Shown: positions 11,045-23,013 of the stretch, piece after piece | Layout: each line of letters begins with the position of its first letter | How positions within the stretch are numbered: position 1 is the stretch's first letter | Assembly (NCBI RefSeq): GCF_002999335.1 | Contig: NW_020312525.1 | Span: 124,001-188,000, forward strand | Source: Cyclospora cayetanensis | Lineage: Eukaryota; Apicomplexa; Conoidasida; Eucoccidiorida; Eimeriidae | Length of the DNA: 64,000 bases | Direction: 5' to 3' | Position numbers and translations under genes: made by a program | The notes under the pieces: generated by a model | What the model was told of the DNA's origin: nothing | Databases searched by the model: none | The model's input: the letters and a program-made list of their open reading frames with translations, nothing else

Positions 11045-13740
11045 GGGGCCTTTGGGAAGAAGCAAATGATTGCTGGCCGAACAGCATACTTATTCAGATG
11101 CTCCCGGAAAGGAGAAGCTCATGACAGCACGAGAGCCACGGTTCCCGGTAGTCTTTTTTACCCGTGAGGCCTCTGCCGGGGGCTTTTTCGAATAGGCTTC
11201 CCGATGTGTGTGATAGTATGCGTTCAAAAGCGTGACCATGAGGGTCTGCGTGGGGGAAAACCCTCTCTCTGAAAAGGTGTCTTGGTTATTCTGTATTGTC
11301 TTTATGCGTCTCTCCCCGCATGTGCACTGAAGCAGTATGCTTGAGGCGGACCGGCTGAGGACGCCAGTGCCCGCTTTCTTTCCCAGCGGGGCCCCGGTTG
11401 TCTGCATGCATGAGTGCAAAGGTCCCCCGTAGATCTTGAAGGCATCCCCCTGTCCTTCTCCCCTTTTCCCTGTGTCCCCGAAATAATTTTTGCTGTAGTC
11501 ATATGCGTTAAGGGCTTCCTGTGAGAGTTGCCATATTCCTAGCAGCGCAGTGAGGTTTCTCTTAAGATAGCTCCTATCTGACAGGGGGAGCTGTGCTGCT
11601 TTGTTTGATCGATGAAGCTTCGGGCTCTGGGGCCCGGGTCTGCTTGTGCCTGATTACGCCCTCAGTGAGGGGCCTCCTCGAAAGGGCCCTCCACAGAGAA
11701 GCCCTCCTTCCTTGATTACATCGCCTGTGTGTCTCGCAATAGGGCTCCTTCCCCGTACTCTTCGCGGATATTCCTTGCGAATGCTTTCATGGGGTTGCTG
11801 TGTATAGGGGGGCCTTGTGCCCTGTTTTGTGTTCAGCACAGCAAAGAGGACCCCTGCCCGGAGGCCGCCTACAGGCGCCGCTAGAGCAATGTCCACCTAA
11901 TTCGTACATAGAGTATAATCAGTGTATAGGGCCCTCTGCTATGAGGCCACTACACCCATCTCCTTCCGCGTCCTGCGCTGCAAAAGTGTTATGTCCTGGC
12001 AGATTCGCCGCTGCCTTACCTAGGCTTTGTCTATGCCCATGGCTGATTTGTTATGCTGCACTTGTCGTGATTTTAAGCGTGCTGGAGGAAGGGGGGTGGA
12101 TGCATGCATTGGATCATTTTTACCTGCACGTTTGTGTGTATTGCTTGAATGTGTACCTGAGTAGTTTTAGCGACAGGCGACATCCCAGAGCCTTGAGCTC
12201 TTGACCCCCAGTGGGCTTACGATTCTGCGATTCGTGAACCAGCCCACTAGAACTCCATCGAAGAGATTTTAAGGTTGAAACTCTGCGACACCAGCGTTCG
12301 TTTTACTGGAGCAGAATTTCATTGTTCTGTATAATTAATTAGCTGCAAGACCCACAAGACTAACAGATTCCAGCTGCGAACAATAGATCTTCAGCTACCC
12401 TGTGCAAGCACATCGGTGCAGATACCCACTTTTGGTTAAGTTCCACTCCCCAGCCCGATGTGTCCTATCCACCATGAAGGTAGCTATGGGAAGGGGTGCC
12501 TGCGAGGGATTCAATGGAGCGAGGCTTTGCGGAACAGGTGCCCTATGATGGGGCATTGAGGAGGAAGCTCAACTGATAAAGGGAAAGTACCTGCTGAGAC
12601 AGGCCTAGCCTCCAGGGAGTAGCTCTTAACCCCCGCCTCGTTAGCCAGAGTTCCCCTAACAATGCCTCCCAAGAGTACTGATTTACCGGTGCAGAGCACA
12701 CGGTTAGCGGACTACTAATGTAGACCAGGTTGCAACCAGCTTTACCACCTCTGCTGTCCGTCGTGCACGGCCCAGTCCTGTTCGAATGCCCCGCCTAAGT
12801 CTTCTGTACAGTGACAAGCAACTCAAGACTAAGTGCAAGCTTGACACAAAGATATGTAGCGTTTCTCAAATAAGTACTCCTCCTCTCCTTGCGCACCACC
12901 CTTAGGTTCCTGAAATAAGGGGCCTCGCACAGCTAGGGTGTGGGTTGCTGCAGCCTCTAAGCACCCCAAGAATTTGCAGCTTGTTGGACATTGCATCTGG
13001 CGGACATGCACACAGCATTGCTGTATTGGATCAAGCTAACAATACTCTGCTGTACAAGGATCTATAACCAGACAAAGTCATTGGTGGATTCTTTGCTAGT
13101 TTTAGCTACAAGGCAAAGACTGCAGTAGAAAGCGCCTAATTGCAGCTAAGCTTGCGCTTCAGGCACATGAGCATGCCGATCCGTGCCAGGCATTTGCAGC
13201 AGCAGCAGTGGCTTAATCCAAACTTAAAAGCTGATAATGTCTCATTTTAGCTATGCGTGTACTGCACGGTGAAATAGGAGAGTTTTGGTGAGCAAATTGC
13301 TGTTTCCAGGCGTAGAACGGCATCATGGGAAAGCCGTAGAAACAGCCCTCATAAGCCACCCATTAAGAAGCTCGTCAGTGGCTTCCTAGTGTCCTGTGTT
13401 TATTCTGGAAGTAGGATGCATTTAAGTCTAATCTGTTGGATCTGAACTACTACTTTCTTTGCAACCGACTGCATGCGCAGGGGCCGGGGCCCCCCAGAAG
13501 GTTTGTATAAGCGGGAGGTCGGCTGGCGAACTCTAGCCCAAGGGCCTGCCCTACCCCCAAAGGCCTAAATTATTTCAAGACCAGTGCTCATAAAGTGGTA
13601 GTTTGGAAGGTAGTGCTGCCTTCCTGGCCTCCTATGCCCGTTTGAGTCTCGAAATTTGGTGGCGCAGGGTGTACGGCGAAGGGTGTATCAGCCTGTTAAG
13701 GATCTTCTATAGCGAAGAACCAGCACAACGGACGTGTCTC
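11045..13740. other. Long intergenic region, no gene seen
   Basis: About 2.7 kb between the Gln-rich gene and LEO1. Open frames are short and lack coding character or paired splice sites. AT-richer patches occur near 12330 and 13230. I see no tRNA, repeat array or recognisable regulatory element. The 3' UTR of the left gene and the promoter and 5' UTR of LEO1 should lie here. Confidence -1.
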
Positions 13741-16430
13741 ATGGAGCCATCAGCGCATCACCAGGAGCCCCCAGGGGCGCCGGGAGGTGCAACTACGGAT
13801 AATGGATCTGCTCACCTTGCTGCTGGCGGTGTTTCTGTAGTTGCGGGTGTGGCAACCACGGCAGAGGCAGAGGAAGTGCATGGAGAACCATCTGCAGAAA
13901 CGGAAGAAGCGTCAGCCACAGACGCACCAACAGAGCAATCTAAACAGTCCAACCTGTCAAGGCCTGCAGAAGAAATTCCCCCTTCGTTTTCCTCCCAAGA
14001 GGCAGCAGTAGCAGTAGCATCTCCGAACGTGACAACAGGAGTGGCAGCCGAAGGCACAGGACCAGAGACAGCAGCAGAAGAGGAGTCACTACCAGCGGTA
14101 TCGGATGAAACAGGAGATACAACGACCGCTCTGTCGGACGAGGTAACCACGCGTGGAGGGGTTGCCCCAACAGCACCATTGGAAGGAGACAAAACGGCGG
14201 ATGTTGATGCTACCGCTGCAGAGGAGGACTTGTTTGGTCCTGGCGATGGATCGAGCCATGAGGGCTCCCTGGCTAGCGACGCAGATTTGTTTGGCGATCT
14301 TCAACCATCTCCTGCTGCTTCCATCGCAGCAGAGTCTGACTCAGAATTAGCCCCTGACACGGCGGGCCCAGTAGTCGCATTCGCTGCCCCTCTTACAGAA
14401 GAGGAAGCAGAAGGGTTTGGAGAAGAAGAGAGTGCAAGCCAGCCCTCAGAGAATCTCCCCCCTCAACAGCTGCGGCTGCGAAGTTCCTGGGTACCTTCTC
14501 TCCCTAAAGGAGCCTCTCTTCTCACGTGGAGGATTCCGCCTGCATTGGCACTTATCAATGCAACTGAACAGTCTCACGATCAGCAGCAGCAGGATCAGCA
14601 GCAGCAACATGGTTTTGCCATAAAGTGCGAAAATTGGCACGATCCTACATTAGGCAAGAGCGTTTGAAGCGCTTCACTTCTGGAGAACACGTAAGGGCTG
14701 GGCCGTTCGGGGTTTCAGCATTTGCGGTGTAGGTGCGATGCGGATGTTCCGCTCGCAGGTTTACTTATGATGAAAGTGCCGCCAGCCAAGGAAAATCCGC
14801 AGTAAGCTCATATCAGCGGTCTCAGTTCGGCTGTTTTAGTCTGAAGGTTGTGGGTGTGAGACAACGTTTATGCTTTTCTGACTTGAAACCTTCAATTTGG
14901 CGTGTGTTTGGGGCTTTTCAGTACACAAGCAACTGCAGGTTGGTGGAGTTCAGCGATGGTTCCTACTGTCTCTTTGTGGATGACAAGGGATTTGAATGCA
15001 ATGTAAGTATCTGCATGGGGGTCGGGTTTGATTTTCACTGGGCAGATTTTCCCTCAAAAAAAGATGTTCTCCGGCCCATAAGCGTAACTTTCAAGGGGAG
15101 GCAGGGGGGCGGCACTTTGAGTTTTTTTTGAATTGAAGGTTTACTGTTTGTGGAGGGAGGTTTTTTGCAGACAAAGGACGATGTTTCATACATTTTCGAG
15201 TCCACCGGAGTGAGCAATGTGTCTTGACTGAGGCTTCGTAGCTTGCTCGGACTGGGTTCTTGGGGTTGAGGGATGCTTAACTTGGTTCGCCAGCGAGCCT
15301 TCTGTGTGTCGAGTCTGTCATGTGGCCGCCTAGCAGGGTGTCTGGCTGCTGGTTTTGTGGCTACAGTCGCGGGGACCTCTCTGTAGCGTCATGGCGTCTG
15401 AGAAGCGGCTCCAGGTGCTAATGCCTACTGGGCTAGGTGAGGGAAGCATACTGTGTGTTTCGTTTTATGTGGTTGCACTAGAATGTGGTAGGCTGACTGT
15501 CTGTGAGAAGGGCAGCAAAGCACACGTACAAGAGCAAGGTCACCTCTGTTGCTTTGAGTCCAGAGAGGCAGTATCAGGGAGGCAGAGGAAGACAAAGAGA
15601 TGCGCCTACAGCCACCCGTTTGGATAGCTCGAGCGCTTATTTGCGCCCTCTTCTAGAAACACGTAGATTGCTGCTGCAACTGCAGCACTACCTCCAAGCA
15701 AAAGCCACACAGCAAGCCAGGCGGCTTACAACGAGCAAAGAGAACCAAAACTTTGGTGTGCGTGCTTATCAGGCGCTTCGTCCTTCTTCTCAAAGTGCAA
15801 ATCCGCGGGACGAAGCGATCCGAAGAGCCGCACGGCTCTCACCGCAACTGAACTGGTTGAAGCTGCAGAGACAGCGGAACAACAAGTTGGTCCAAACACA
15901 CCTTTCTCTTTGCCTTGCTTATGCGCCCACTCATTATTCCACCACCCTGTCCTCTCCATCCTCTTCTTTTGCTTGATTTGTGTCTGAGTCATGTAGCCTT
16001 ACAGCCCTCCCCTGTCCCATTCCCTATGATTGATTTCCTCCTAAGACTCTTCCTTCACCTCGTTTTGTCGTCACAGAGCTTCCTCGCGCGACAGGAGGCA
16101 GCCCGCAGCCGCAGAGCCCTTACAGAAGCACAGCGAGGGCTCACCAGAGGGTTTCTGGAGGCAGAGGAATCTGACAACGAAGATGAACAGGGTACAGTCT
16201 AGGATTCAAGGCTAAGGTTTGGGGGTTTCGAAAGTAGAATTAAAAGTGCTTCAAACCATCTGCATCCACCCAAATTTGGTTTCCTGTTTAAACATCCCTT
16301 TATTTGCTTTGCGGCATGAACACCAACAGCAGCAGTGGTGCAACATGCAAGTGCGTGCGGTTGCTTTTCATCTGCAGGAGCCTCTCTAGAGAAGATAAAG
16401 GAACGTTTCAAACGCAAGCGGTTCCTCTGA
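13741..16430 (+). CDS. LEO1: LEO1, Paf1-complex subunit (RNA polymerase II elongation)
   Basis: LEO1 is a subunit of the nuclear Paf1 complex, which rides RNA polymerase II and promotes histone modification. The acidic Ala/Glu/Thr-rich N-terminus contains two DLFG motifs (DLFGPGDGSS and DLFGDLQ), like the DLFGD of other LEO1 proteins. The conserved core follows: SIWRVFGAF then NCRLVEFSDGSYCLFVDD (about 14900-14990), matching the family's IRWR...WSDGS...LHLG. Later exons give KRLQVLMPTGL, a basic helical segment, LTRGFLEAEESDNEDE, and the C-terminus ASLEKIKERFKRKRFL. Exons: 13741 to about 14665, 14840-15002, 15171-15209, 15367-15436, about 15505-15885, 16077-16191 and 16378-16430. The first donor is unresolved, since the frame meets a stop at 14665, and a small exon near 14758 may intervene. 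The start ATG at 13741 is the first in the open frame. Identification is strong. Confidence -1.
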
Positions 16431-17526
16431 CTGCTCCGAGCCAAAGCCCGGCAGCTCAAACATCGTATTTCTTCAGCCATACACGCTTGTGGTACCCTTA
16501 TTTTTTTTTATTACCGACCGAAGAGTTCAGCATATTTAGGTCCTTACAGGGGAGCATTTCTTTTACAGGTAGGAGCTTAGGTATTAGGTTTCGAGGTTCA
16601 GTAGGGTGGCAAGCTAGGGCCTTTTTCAGGGGATGACGAGGTCTCAAATAAATGAATCAAAGTGGTGGAAATACTAGCGAGGCATCGTAGTACTAGCTAT
16701 CGCCCATAGTTAGACGACAAGGCAAGCAGAGATCGGCGCCATGACTCGAAGGTTTCAAGCAAAACCATAAGTTCTTATAAGGTCTGTTTCCTCAAGCTCT
16801 TTGGAATCACACGAACGTATTTTGAGAAGAAACGCGAGGGGCCCTTGAAGTGTTTCTTCAAAGAAGAGGCAGAAGCCGTGGTTACTGCCCTGGGTCTTTA
16901 TTCAGGAATATCGCGCCTGTAATCATGCCAATTTCCAAATGCCATGTACTTCCTTTGGCACGACTGGCTATTTAAAAGGAGTCTCCTTTGCATCTCAAGT
17001 TTGTATCGGCAAATTACTGATGTGCGTAGGCTGAAGTGGAGTAACATGCCTGCGCTGAGACCTAATGGGAACCGTGAGTACCGGTACTCAGATCCTACCT
17101 GTCATGTGTTTTCTTTGTACGACCCTATTTATTCAAACATTTTTTTGAAAAACCAATAGTAATTCGGCTACTATGAAGTACCTTTGGAGGCCACATAAGA
17201 GCACACGTTTGTGCATCTAGTGTGATGACCAGGATGCAATGAAGAAGTCGGGTCACTCCCTCATCGGATCGAACAGCGCGCTGCTCATGAAAGTGCTGGT
17301 CCTGTATATGCTGACGCTAGCGGAAATACACAGTACTGCTCTCTTTGCCGATTCTGCATTCAAAGACGGAAAATCCCTCCCAAACCGCCTATACCAGGAC
17401 TGTGTGTGAAGTCGATTTGCCCTTGTAGAGCTGGTCACAGGCAAACCATAAAAACCCATAGGCCTCAAGCACTATGCCATAGGCACCTGCTGCAAAATAC
17501 ATCCTTTTTATTTCCGCACGCGATCA
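16431..17526. other. Intergenic region after LEO1
   Basis: About 1.1 kb, AT-richer than its surroundings, with only short open frames. I see no splice-supported exon and no RNA gene. It likely holds the LEO1 3' UTR and the promoter of the next gene. Confidence -1.
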
Positions 17527-19167
17527 TGAAGGATAATTTACCCTCACAAGACGAAGGAGGCACTTACTGGGAGTCCTACTGGAGGCCTTCCTGGTGGGGG
17601 AATTCCTTCCCTTACAGGGGTCGGCACATGCGCTCCCAGGGGTGTCTGGAATCTTCTGTAGGTGATTCGAAGAGCCTCGAATGTGCTGCTCTACTGTCTA
17701 CACGCATAGCGGAACACGCGTCAACCATTGGGGTTGCGGGCAACACCTGCTGCGACCCCGTTGGGTGGCAGCAGGGATCGGGAAGTCCTCTACACGCGGG
17801 GAGTCAAAATAAAGCTCTAGGTATTAGGTGTAAAGACATCTCAAGTAAAGCTCAAAAGGCAGAGCAGTTTCTGCCGTGGGCTCTCCCTGGTGGGGGTTTC
17901 AACCGGATGGGTGCAAGGCCACAAATGCAGCAGCAGGACAATATAAGCCGTGACAAATTCGGGAGACACAAGAACGCAAAACCTCGAGGAGTCCCTGTAT
18001 CAGCAGCTACAGCAAGTGTAGTTACAGCACCGGCGCCCATTGCACCGTATCCAACAACAGATGTTCCATGGGTGGTAGCGGCCCCAGCGTACCATCAGCT
18101 CTGTTCGCTGAAAGGCAAGTCAACGGTTTATCATTCAGGAGTTGCAGCTCTGGGTGGAGGGTTCAGGATAAGCGTTTTTGAATTTGCGGGCTGTGCTTCA
18201 GAGAAGCAGAGGGAATGGTCAATCCGGTCTCGTAGTTTGCTGAAAATGGAGGAGAGCCGCCTACCCAGTCGCCTTCAGCTTCACGTACACCATGGAGCTG
18301 GGTACGGAAAGTTTGAATTCTTTCAACTACTGTTTGGAGGTAACGCCTCAAGTCTAGCGCTTTTTCATGATCTAGCCAGGGGTCTATTATTAGTATTTTG
18401 GTCGCTCTTAGTGCCGATGCAGCGATGCTTTTGTATTTTGCACTTCCTGCTCCACATTTTGCATCGAGTCTGCTTTGTTGTTGCTGTGCCCCGGGTAAAA
18501 AGCAGACAAGCCTCCCGAGCCGTTCTTACTACGGAGGACATGCCTCTTCGCCAGGCGACCGCCGCGGGGTGTACATACGCTCTGGCAAAGAAAATTTTCG
18601 GCTTTTTGTGGGAGCCTCTAAGTCCAACACTACTCTACACATATCTTCCTTTGGCCAAACTTGGTCTTGACTGATACTCTTGGTGCTGCTACGACTTTTA
18701 TATCGTCACAGGGGAGTATCTCCTGCTAAAGTGCAAGAGCAACACGAAACAGTGTAACATTCCCATCTTTGTGTGAGAGCTGCCACTGCAGGGGCTTGCA
18801 GCAGAACTCGGCATTGCTGCATTCAGTGGAGCCGCTAGAGGCGAGTCTTGTGGGAGCCATGAGCAGCCGGCAGTGCCCTCCTGGGAAGCAGCGGGCTGTG
18901 GATCGTTCGTTCCTTGTTGCAGCAGCCGTAACCACACCTGCAGAAGCAGCGGCACATGTAAGGGCAGCGATTCCAAAAGCAGCAGCACGACCCAGGAAAA
19001 GAAATAGAGACGAAGAAGTGATCGAAAGGCATTCTGATAGAAAGGACTCTCGTTTTTCCTCTGATGCACAACAGAGGAATGCGACGCCTAGCAGAAGCCC
19101 TCGTTTCCAAACCGAAAAGAGCAGTCGCCAGGCCCTTCACCTCGTACACCCAGGAAAGAGCACATAG
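17527..19167 (+). CDS. Hypothetical protein, possibly with an AP2-like segment
   Basis: The frame is open from the ATG at 17527 (MKDNLPSQDEGGTYWESYW) to about 18674, but it becomes hydrophobic and Cys-rich after a possible donor near 18340, so I expect an intron there. In another frame, near 18565-18660, the stretch RRGVYIRSGKENFRLFVG followed by ISSFG has the spacing of an AP2 DNA-binding core (GV...W/F..V......F..FG). This would suggest an ApiAP2 factor, but the match is weak. A further open frame to 19167 is basic and Ser/Arg-rich. I do not recognise the N-terminal part. The gene's existence is moderately likely, its exon structure is unresolved, and the AP2 idea is only a hypothesis. Confidence -1.
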
Positions 19168-20947
19168 GAAAGAGGGACAGGGGTGGGACTACGGAGGTGA
19201 GGACGCGGCGGGAGATTCAGACGGGGGAAGGAAGAGACTGGAGTAGCAGTGTTCTACGAGGTGCATATATGGCTTTATGCTCAAGAAAATAGCTCATCCC
19301 TAAAGCGCTTGTGAAGGATTGCAGAGCCGCAATGCACAATACACAGTCACCCTGAGCCCATGCCAGCCCAGCCGCTTGACACGTGGAATTCTAGCTGGCC
19401 TTTGGCTAATCAGACAGCGGCTAAGCTAGCAGGTTAGTTGAGGGTGTATTTTCTCGAAGAGGCAGCCCCGCCCCTCGGTGGACGAGGGGGTGCTCATGCG
19501 TTGAGGCTTGACATACGCCTGCTCGGAGCAAACAGGCACCGCAGGAGAACATAGATTTGCTTCTGTAGAACAGCAGCAGGAGTGGTGGCAACAGTCGCAA
19601 AAGTGGACAGCATTGCTGCTACTACCTTAAAAAAGACGCGTCAGGAAACACAACTAAGCGCAACTGAGGGCCCACAATCGACTGAGAACCCCGAGGTCTG
19701 CAAGCCTTAGACTTTAATGTTTGCCAACAAGCACAACTTTAAAAAAGACAGTGTTTACACCAGCGCGCACGCCGTGGTTTAATGGGTAGCTGCTTTACAT
19801 TCTAGTACATATATCATGGGACGCTGTATCGAGCGCCTATTTGTGGTTTGAGGAAGGTGTGAAGTTGATCGCATGGAGTCTGTAGCAGACACTTAGCTGT
19901 TAAAACATAAATCCTAAAATTGACATCGAGGAATACTCATTCCTCGATGTGGAAGCGGACATCCTACCATCTGCCTGTCATCCACAGCTTTTGTTTACCC
20001 CTGACCCTGCACTCCCACACTAAATTCCATGAGCTTCAAACGACTCAAACGTGAATAATGCTATAGTGCTAAGGTTGCGATGACTGGACGTAGGGCTTTG
20101 TGGGGCATGATACATCCATTTCTGCAGCGCAGCGAAAATCCGCGTTGGTGTAACCCCGTTCACCTTTGCATAATCATTCACATCCACATGGCGTGGAACG
20201 GGCAGAAATCAGAAGGAATATTCAACAGAACAACGCGGATGCAGCTACGGTTAGAAATACAAACGCGCAGGTAAACTAATAGGCTGTGCCGCTCTGTCCT
20301 TCCTGAGCGCACATGGTATCATACGGCTCCTCTCTCCTCTCCCTACTCAGAACAACTACAGCTATCCCTCTGTGTGGCTAAAGCAGTGTACTTCAGTGTC
20401 GCCACCAATATAGTTGAGCCTTCGAAGTTCGCGAGAAGATAGGGTGACTGCTCTTGCAATCGTTCTGGCTGCGGGTAAAATTAGGTGGCTTGCCACCAGC
20501 GTCTCTCCGCTGGAATGCCTGCTGGGTTCTTCTGCCACCCGTAGTGCCCTGAGGCCTGCACTACTTAGGCGTGGCGATGCTCTTGCCTACACTATTACGT
20601 TACACTCATCTGCGCCATGTAGTTATTATGTTTTAGCATTCATTTACGGAACTCTTTCTTGATGTTGCCGAAAGCCCAGCCGGCACCACAAGGCCTTGAA
20701 AAGATGGGGGCGGCCTGCAGATGAGAGTACGAATGACGGAAGCACACAAGAAGTCATATATCAAGGCAAAGAGAGATTGTTAGAACTCTTACACAATTCC
20801 AAATTCATCTGGTGGAAACCTTGAGGATGACGTTCCTATGCCTTTAAATATGATACTGAATACCTGGAAGGCGATCTTTCAGAGACTTTGGGCGCTATTA
20901 TATACACCATTTGGAGAGTTTCTTCGAAAACGGCATTGCATTACACT
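19168..20947. other. Intergenic region containing a perfect hairpin
   Basis: About 1.8 kb without a convincing reading frame. The one notable element is a perfect 12-bp inverted repeat with a 4-base loop at 19923-19950, listed separately. The rest shows no tandem repeat or RNA-gene signature that I can recognise. Confidence -1.
19923..19950. repeat. Perfect 12-bp inverted repeat with 4-nt loop
   Basis: ACATCGAGGAAT, loop ACTC, then ATTCCTCGATGT, with every base paired. It sits in the middle of a gene-poor stretch. It could be an RNA hairpin, a terminator-like or protein-binding palindrome, or chance. Confidence -1.
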
Positions 20948-22940
20948 CTAGGAAGATAGCAGGTGCTTCTGCACGTGATTGTTTTGCGGGGTGCAAGTCT
21001 CAACGCAATACACGGTGACTGCTTGCCCTTCCTCGTGGACCTTCTCCTGCTCCGAATGAGCAACATGGAATAGCATAGCTGTTGGGCGCTTCTCTACTTG
21101 GAGGCAGTCCAAATATTCCCTTGGGGCAAAGTCTCCCGGAGCAACCCTCACATGGAGGCCTCCGCTGAAGGGATCGGGGAGCAGGTTTGCATCAGCAGGC
21201 AGTAACAGATGCACAATTCTCTTCGATGATTTTAAAGCCACAAAAAGCCTTCCGGGTCTCAGTATTTTGGCAGATAAGGAACGCAGGCAGATATCGGCTG
21301 CGCTGAAGCTTAGACACCCACAAGAAGTGACCGTAGCAAGTTATGAAAAGCAATTGCTTTCACCTTGTGGAGAAAAAGGCGAACAAAAGACTAAACTCTC
21401 AAGGCCTAGAGCATCAACACACTGAACGAGAGTGATAAATGTTACATAGGAGGTTCTCCTCCAGAAAAAGTACGGGAAGGCGGACAATAGAGCTAGCAAG
21501 CAGTGGTCTAAGCTGTTTGTAGCAGGCAAAAAGGGGTGCCACCAAATGCCCAGGGAACCTTTCTACTTCATGCACTGCAAGACACACACATTGAATCATA
21601 TCAGCTTCTTGTTGTGGTTCTCCTGCTTGTTGATTCCCATTAGATATTGTGGCTTTTGGTTACCAACTGTGCCTGTACACCATCAAGGCTTAAAGAAGTT
21701 AGTTTCATCCGCCTAGAGCAGAAGTTTGAAAGTGGGCGCCGCTGAGCATTCACATAGTGCAACGCTGGCATCTTGCTCGGTTGATATGTACGCCCGAGCT
21801 TAGTCAGAGGGCCACCAGATCCACCGGGCATTTCCTACACAAATATAGGCATCACCCTACGACTTACGCGTAAGAATTTCCTCAAGACCAGTTTCCAAGC
21901 CTCGCCAATAAAGAGTCGTGCGTATTGTAGCCACACACTGAGTCTCGTCAGCTGCGATGTAGGTACCTGTGGCGACGGCTATCTCGTTAGCTGTATCCAA
22001 CCACTCGCATGCCATTTGAAGCGCACAGTAAATCTACTTCGAGCGCAGACGCTCAGTCAGATGATGATTGTTTGTTTAAACACGAACTCTTCATGGGATA
22101 TGAAAATTCGTTGGTTGCTTTGTGAGATTTCCTGTGGCGGGGGCATTATTGCCGTTTATGCCATGCATACGCTGGAGCCCTCTACCTCTTTCTGGAGGTG
22201 TCAATTCAAAACAACACTGCAAATGACCCAAAGACGATTGAACTCGCCGGAGCCTAGCTTAAGCCGTGACCTTTCTGGACACCACGCTTCGGTGGCCGTA
22301 AGCTTCAAGGGATAAGGCATGGCCTGCTTGCTCAGTGGCAACTCAGTGCACCCTCACAGCTTTAAGATGCCGTAGGGCTTCGTATAGACTTCAGGCAACA
22401 CACCACTAACTGTGCCGGAGACTTTTCTCTTCAGATGGAGTTCGCCCTTTCCCCTGCGGACACCTCGCCGTACAATCTCTAAAGGGACCGCTCCAAGATT
22501 TTTGCGGCGCCGGGAGCCAGCCTTAAGGGCATTTAGCAGGGCCAGGTAAATGTTTCTGTTGCAGTCGTATTACTAAATACCAGAATAAGGCCCAAATGTA
22601 CGCTGCTCCTGCAGTGGCAGCCTATGGCCTACGCTATAAGAAGGAACCGGCCACCCCGAGCGCAAAGAGGTAGAAGACACGCGCTCATGGCAGAACACCA
22701 GGAGCCCCTGAGTTCCCCAGAGATCACGCACTCGCCCCTGAGCGTTGCCTATAAACAACCGTGCAGTGCCCTAAGCCGCTGCTGCATGAGCTGCGACGTA
22801 AACAAAAGTTCAGTGGTCAATTCAAACCAAAAAGTCTCCCTCAACAGCGCAGTTAGGGATATCAGCGCAAGGAGGACTCTGCTGCTTGAAAACGTTGTTG
22901 ACCCGCATGTCGCTGCTTCGAGCATAGGTCCTCTCTGCAT
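20948..22940 (-). CDS. Unrecognised multi-exon protein
   Basis: Several reverse-strand segments read as coherent protein joined by plausible splice sites. One runs about 22560-22380 (NIYLALLNALKAG, basic middle). The next, starting about 22330, contains AMPYPLKLTATEAW. Another is about 22030-21869, contains CEWLDTANEIAVATG and has a clean GTAAGT donor. An exon of about 21633-21421 (VHEVERFPGHLVAPLFACY) follows in matching phase. The last, about 21340-20948, contains ILRPGRLFVALKSS and NLLPDPFSGGLHVRVAPGDF, with a TAG stop at 20948-20950. The start is uncertain; 22940 is a candidate ATG, only about 70 bases from the end of the upstream phosphatase gene. I see no signal peptide, clear transmembrane helix or catalytic motif, and no family I can name. 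Codon choice and the absence of homopolymer runs suggest a compact conserved globular protein. Confidence -1.
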
Positions 22941-23013
22941 TTTCACTCTGCCGCTTCGTTGACAGCAACTGTAACTGTGCCCATAGATGAAGCAGCATGA
23001 GCCACTGCAAAGT

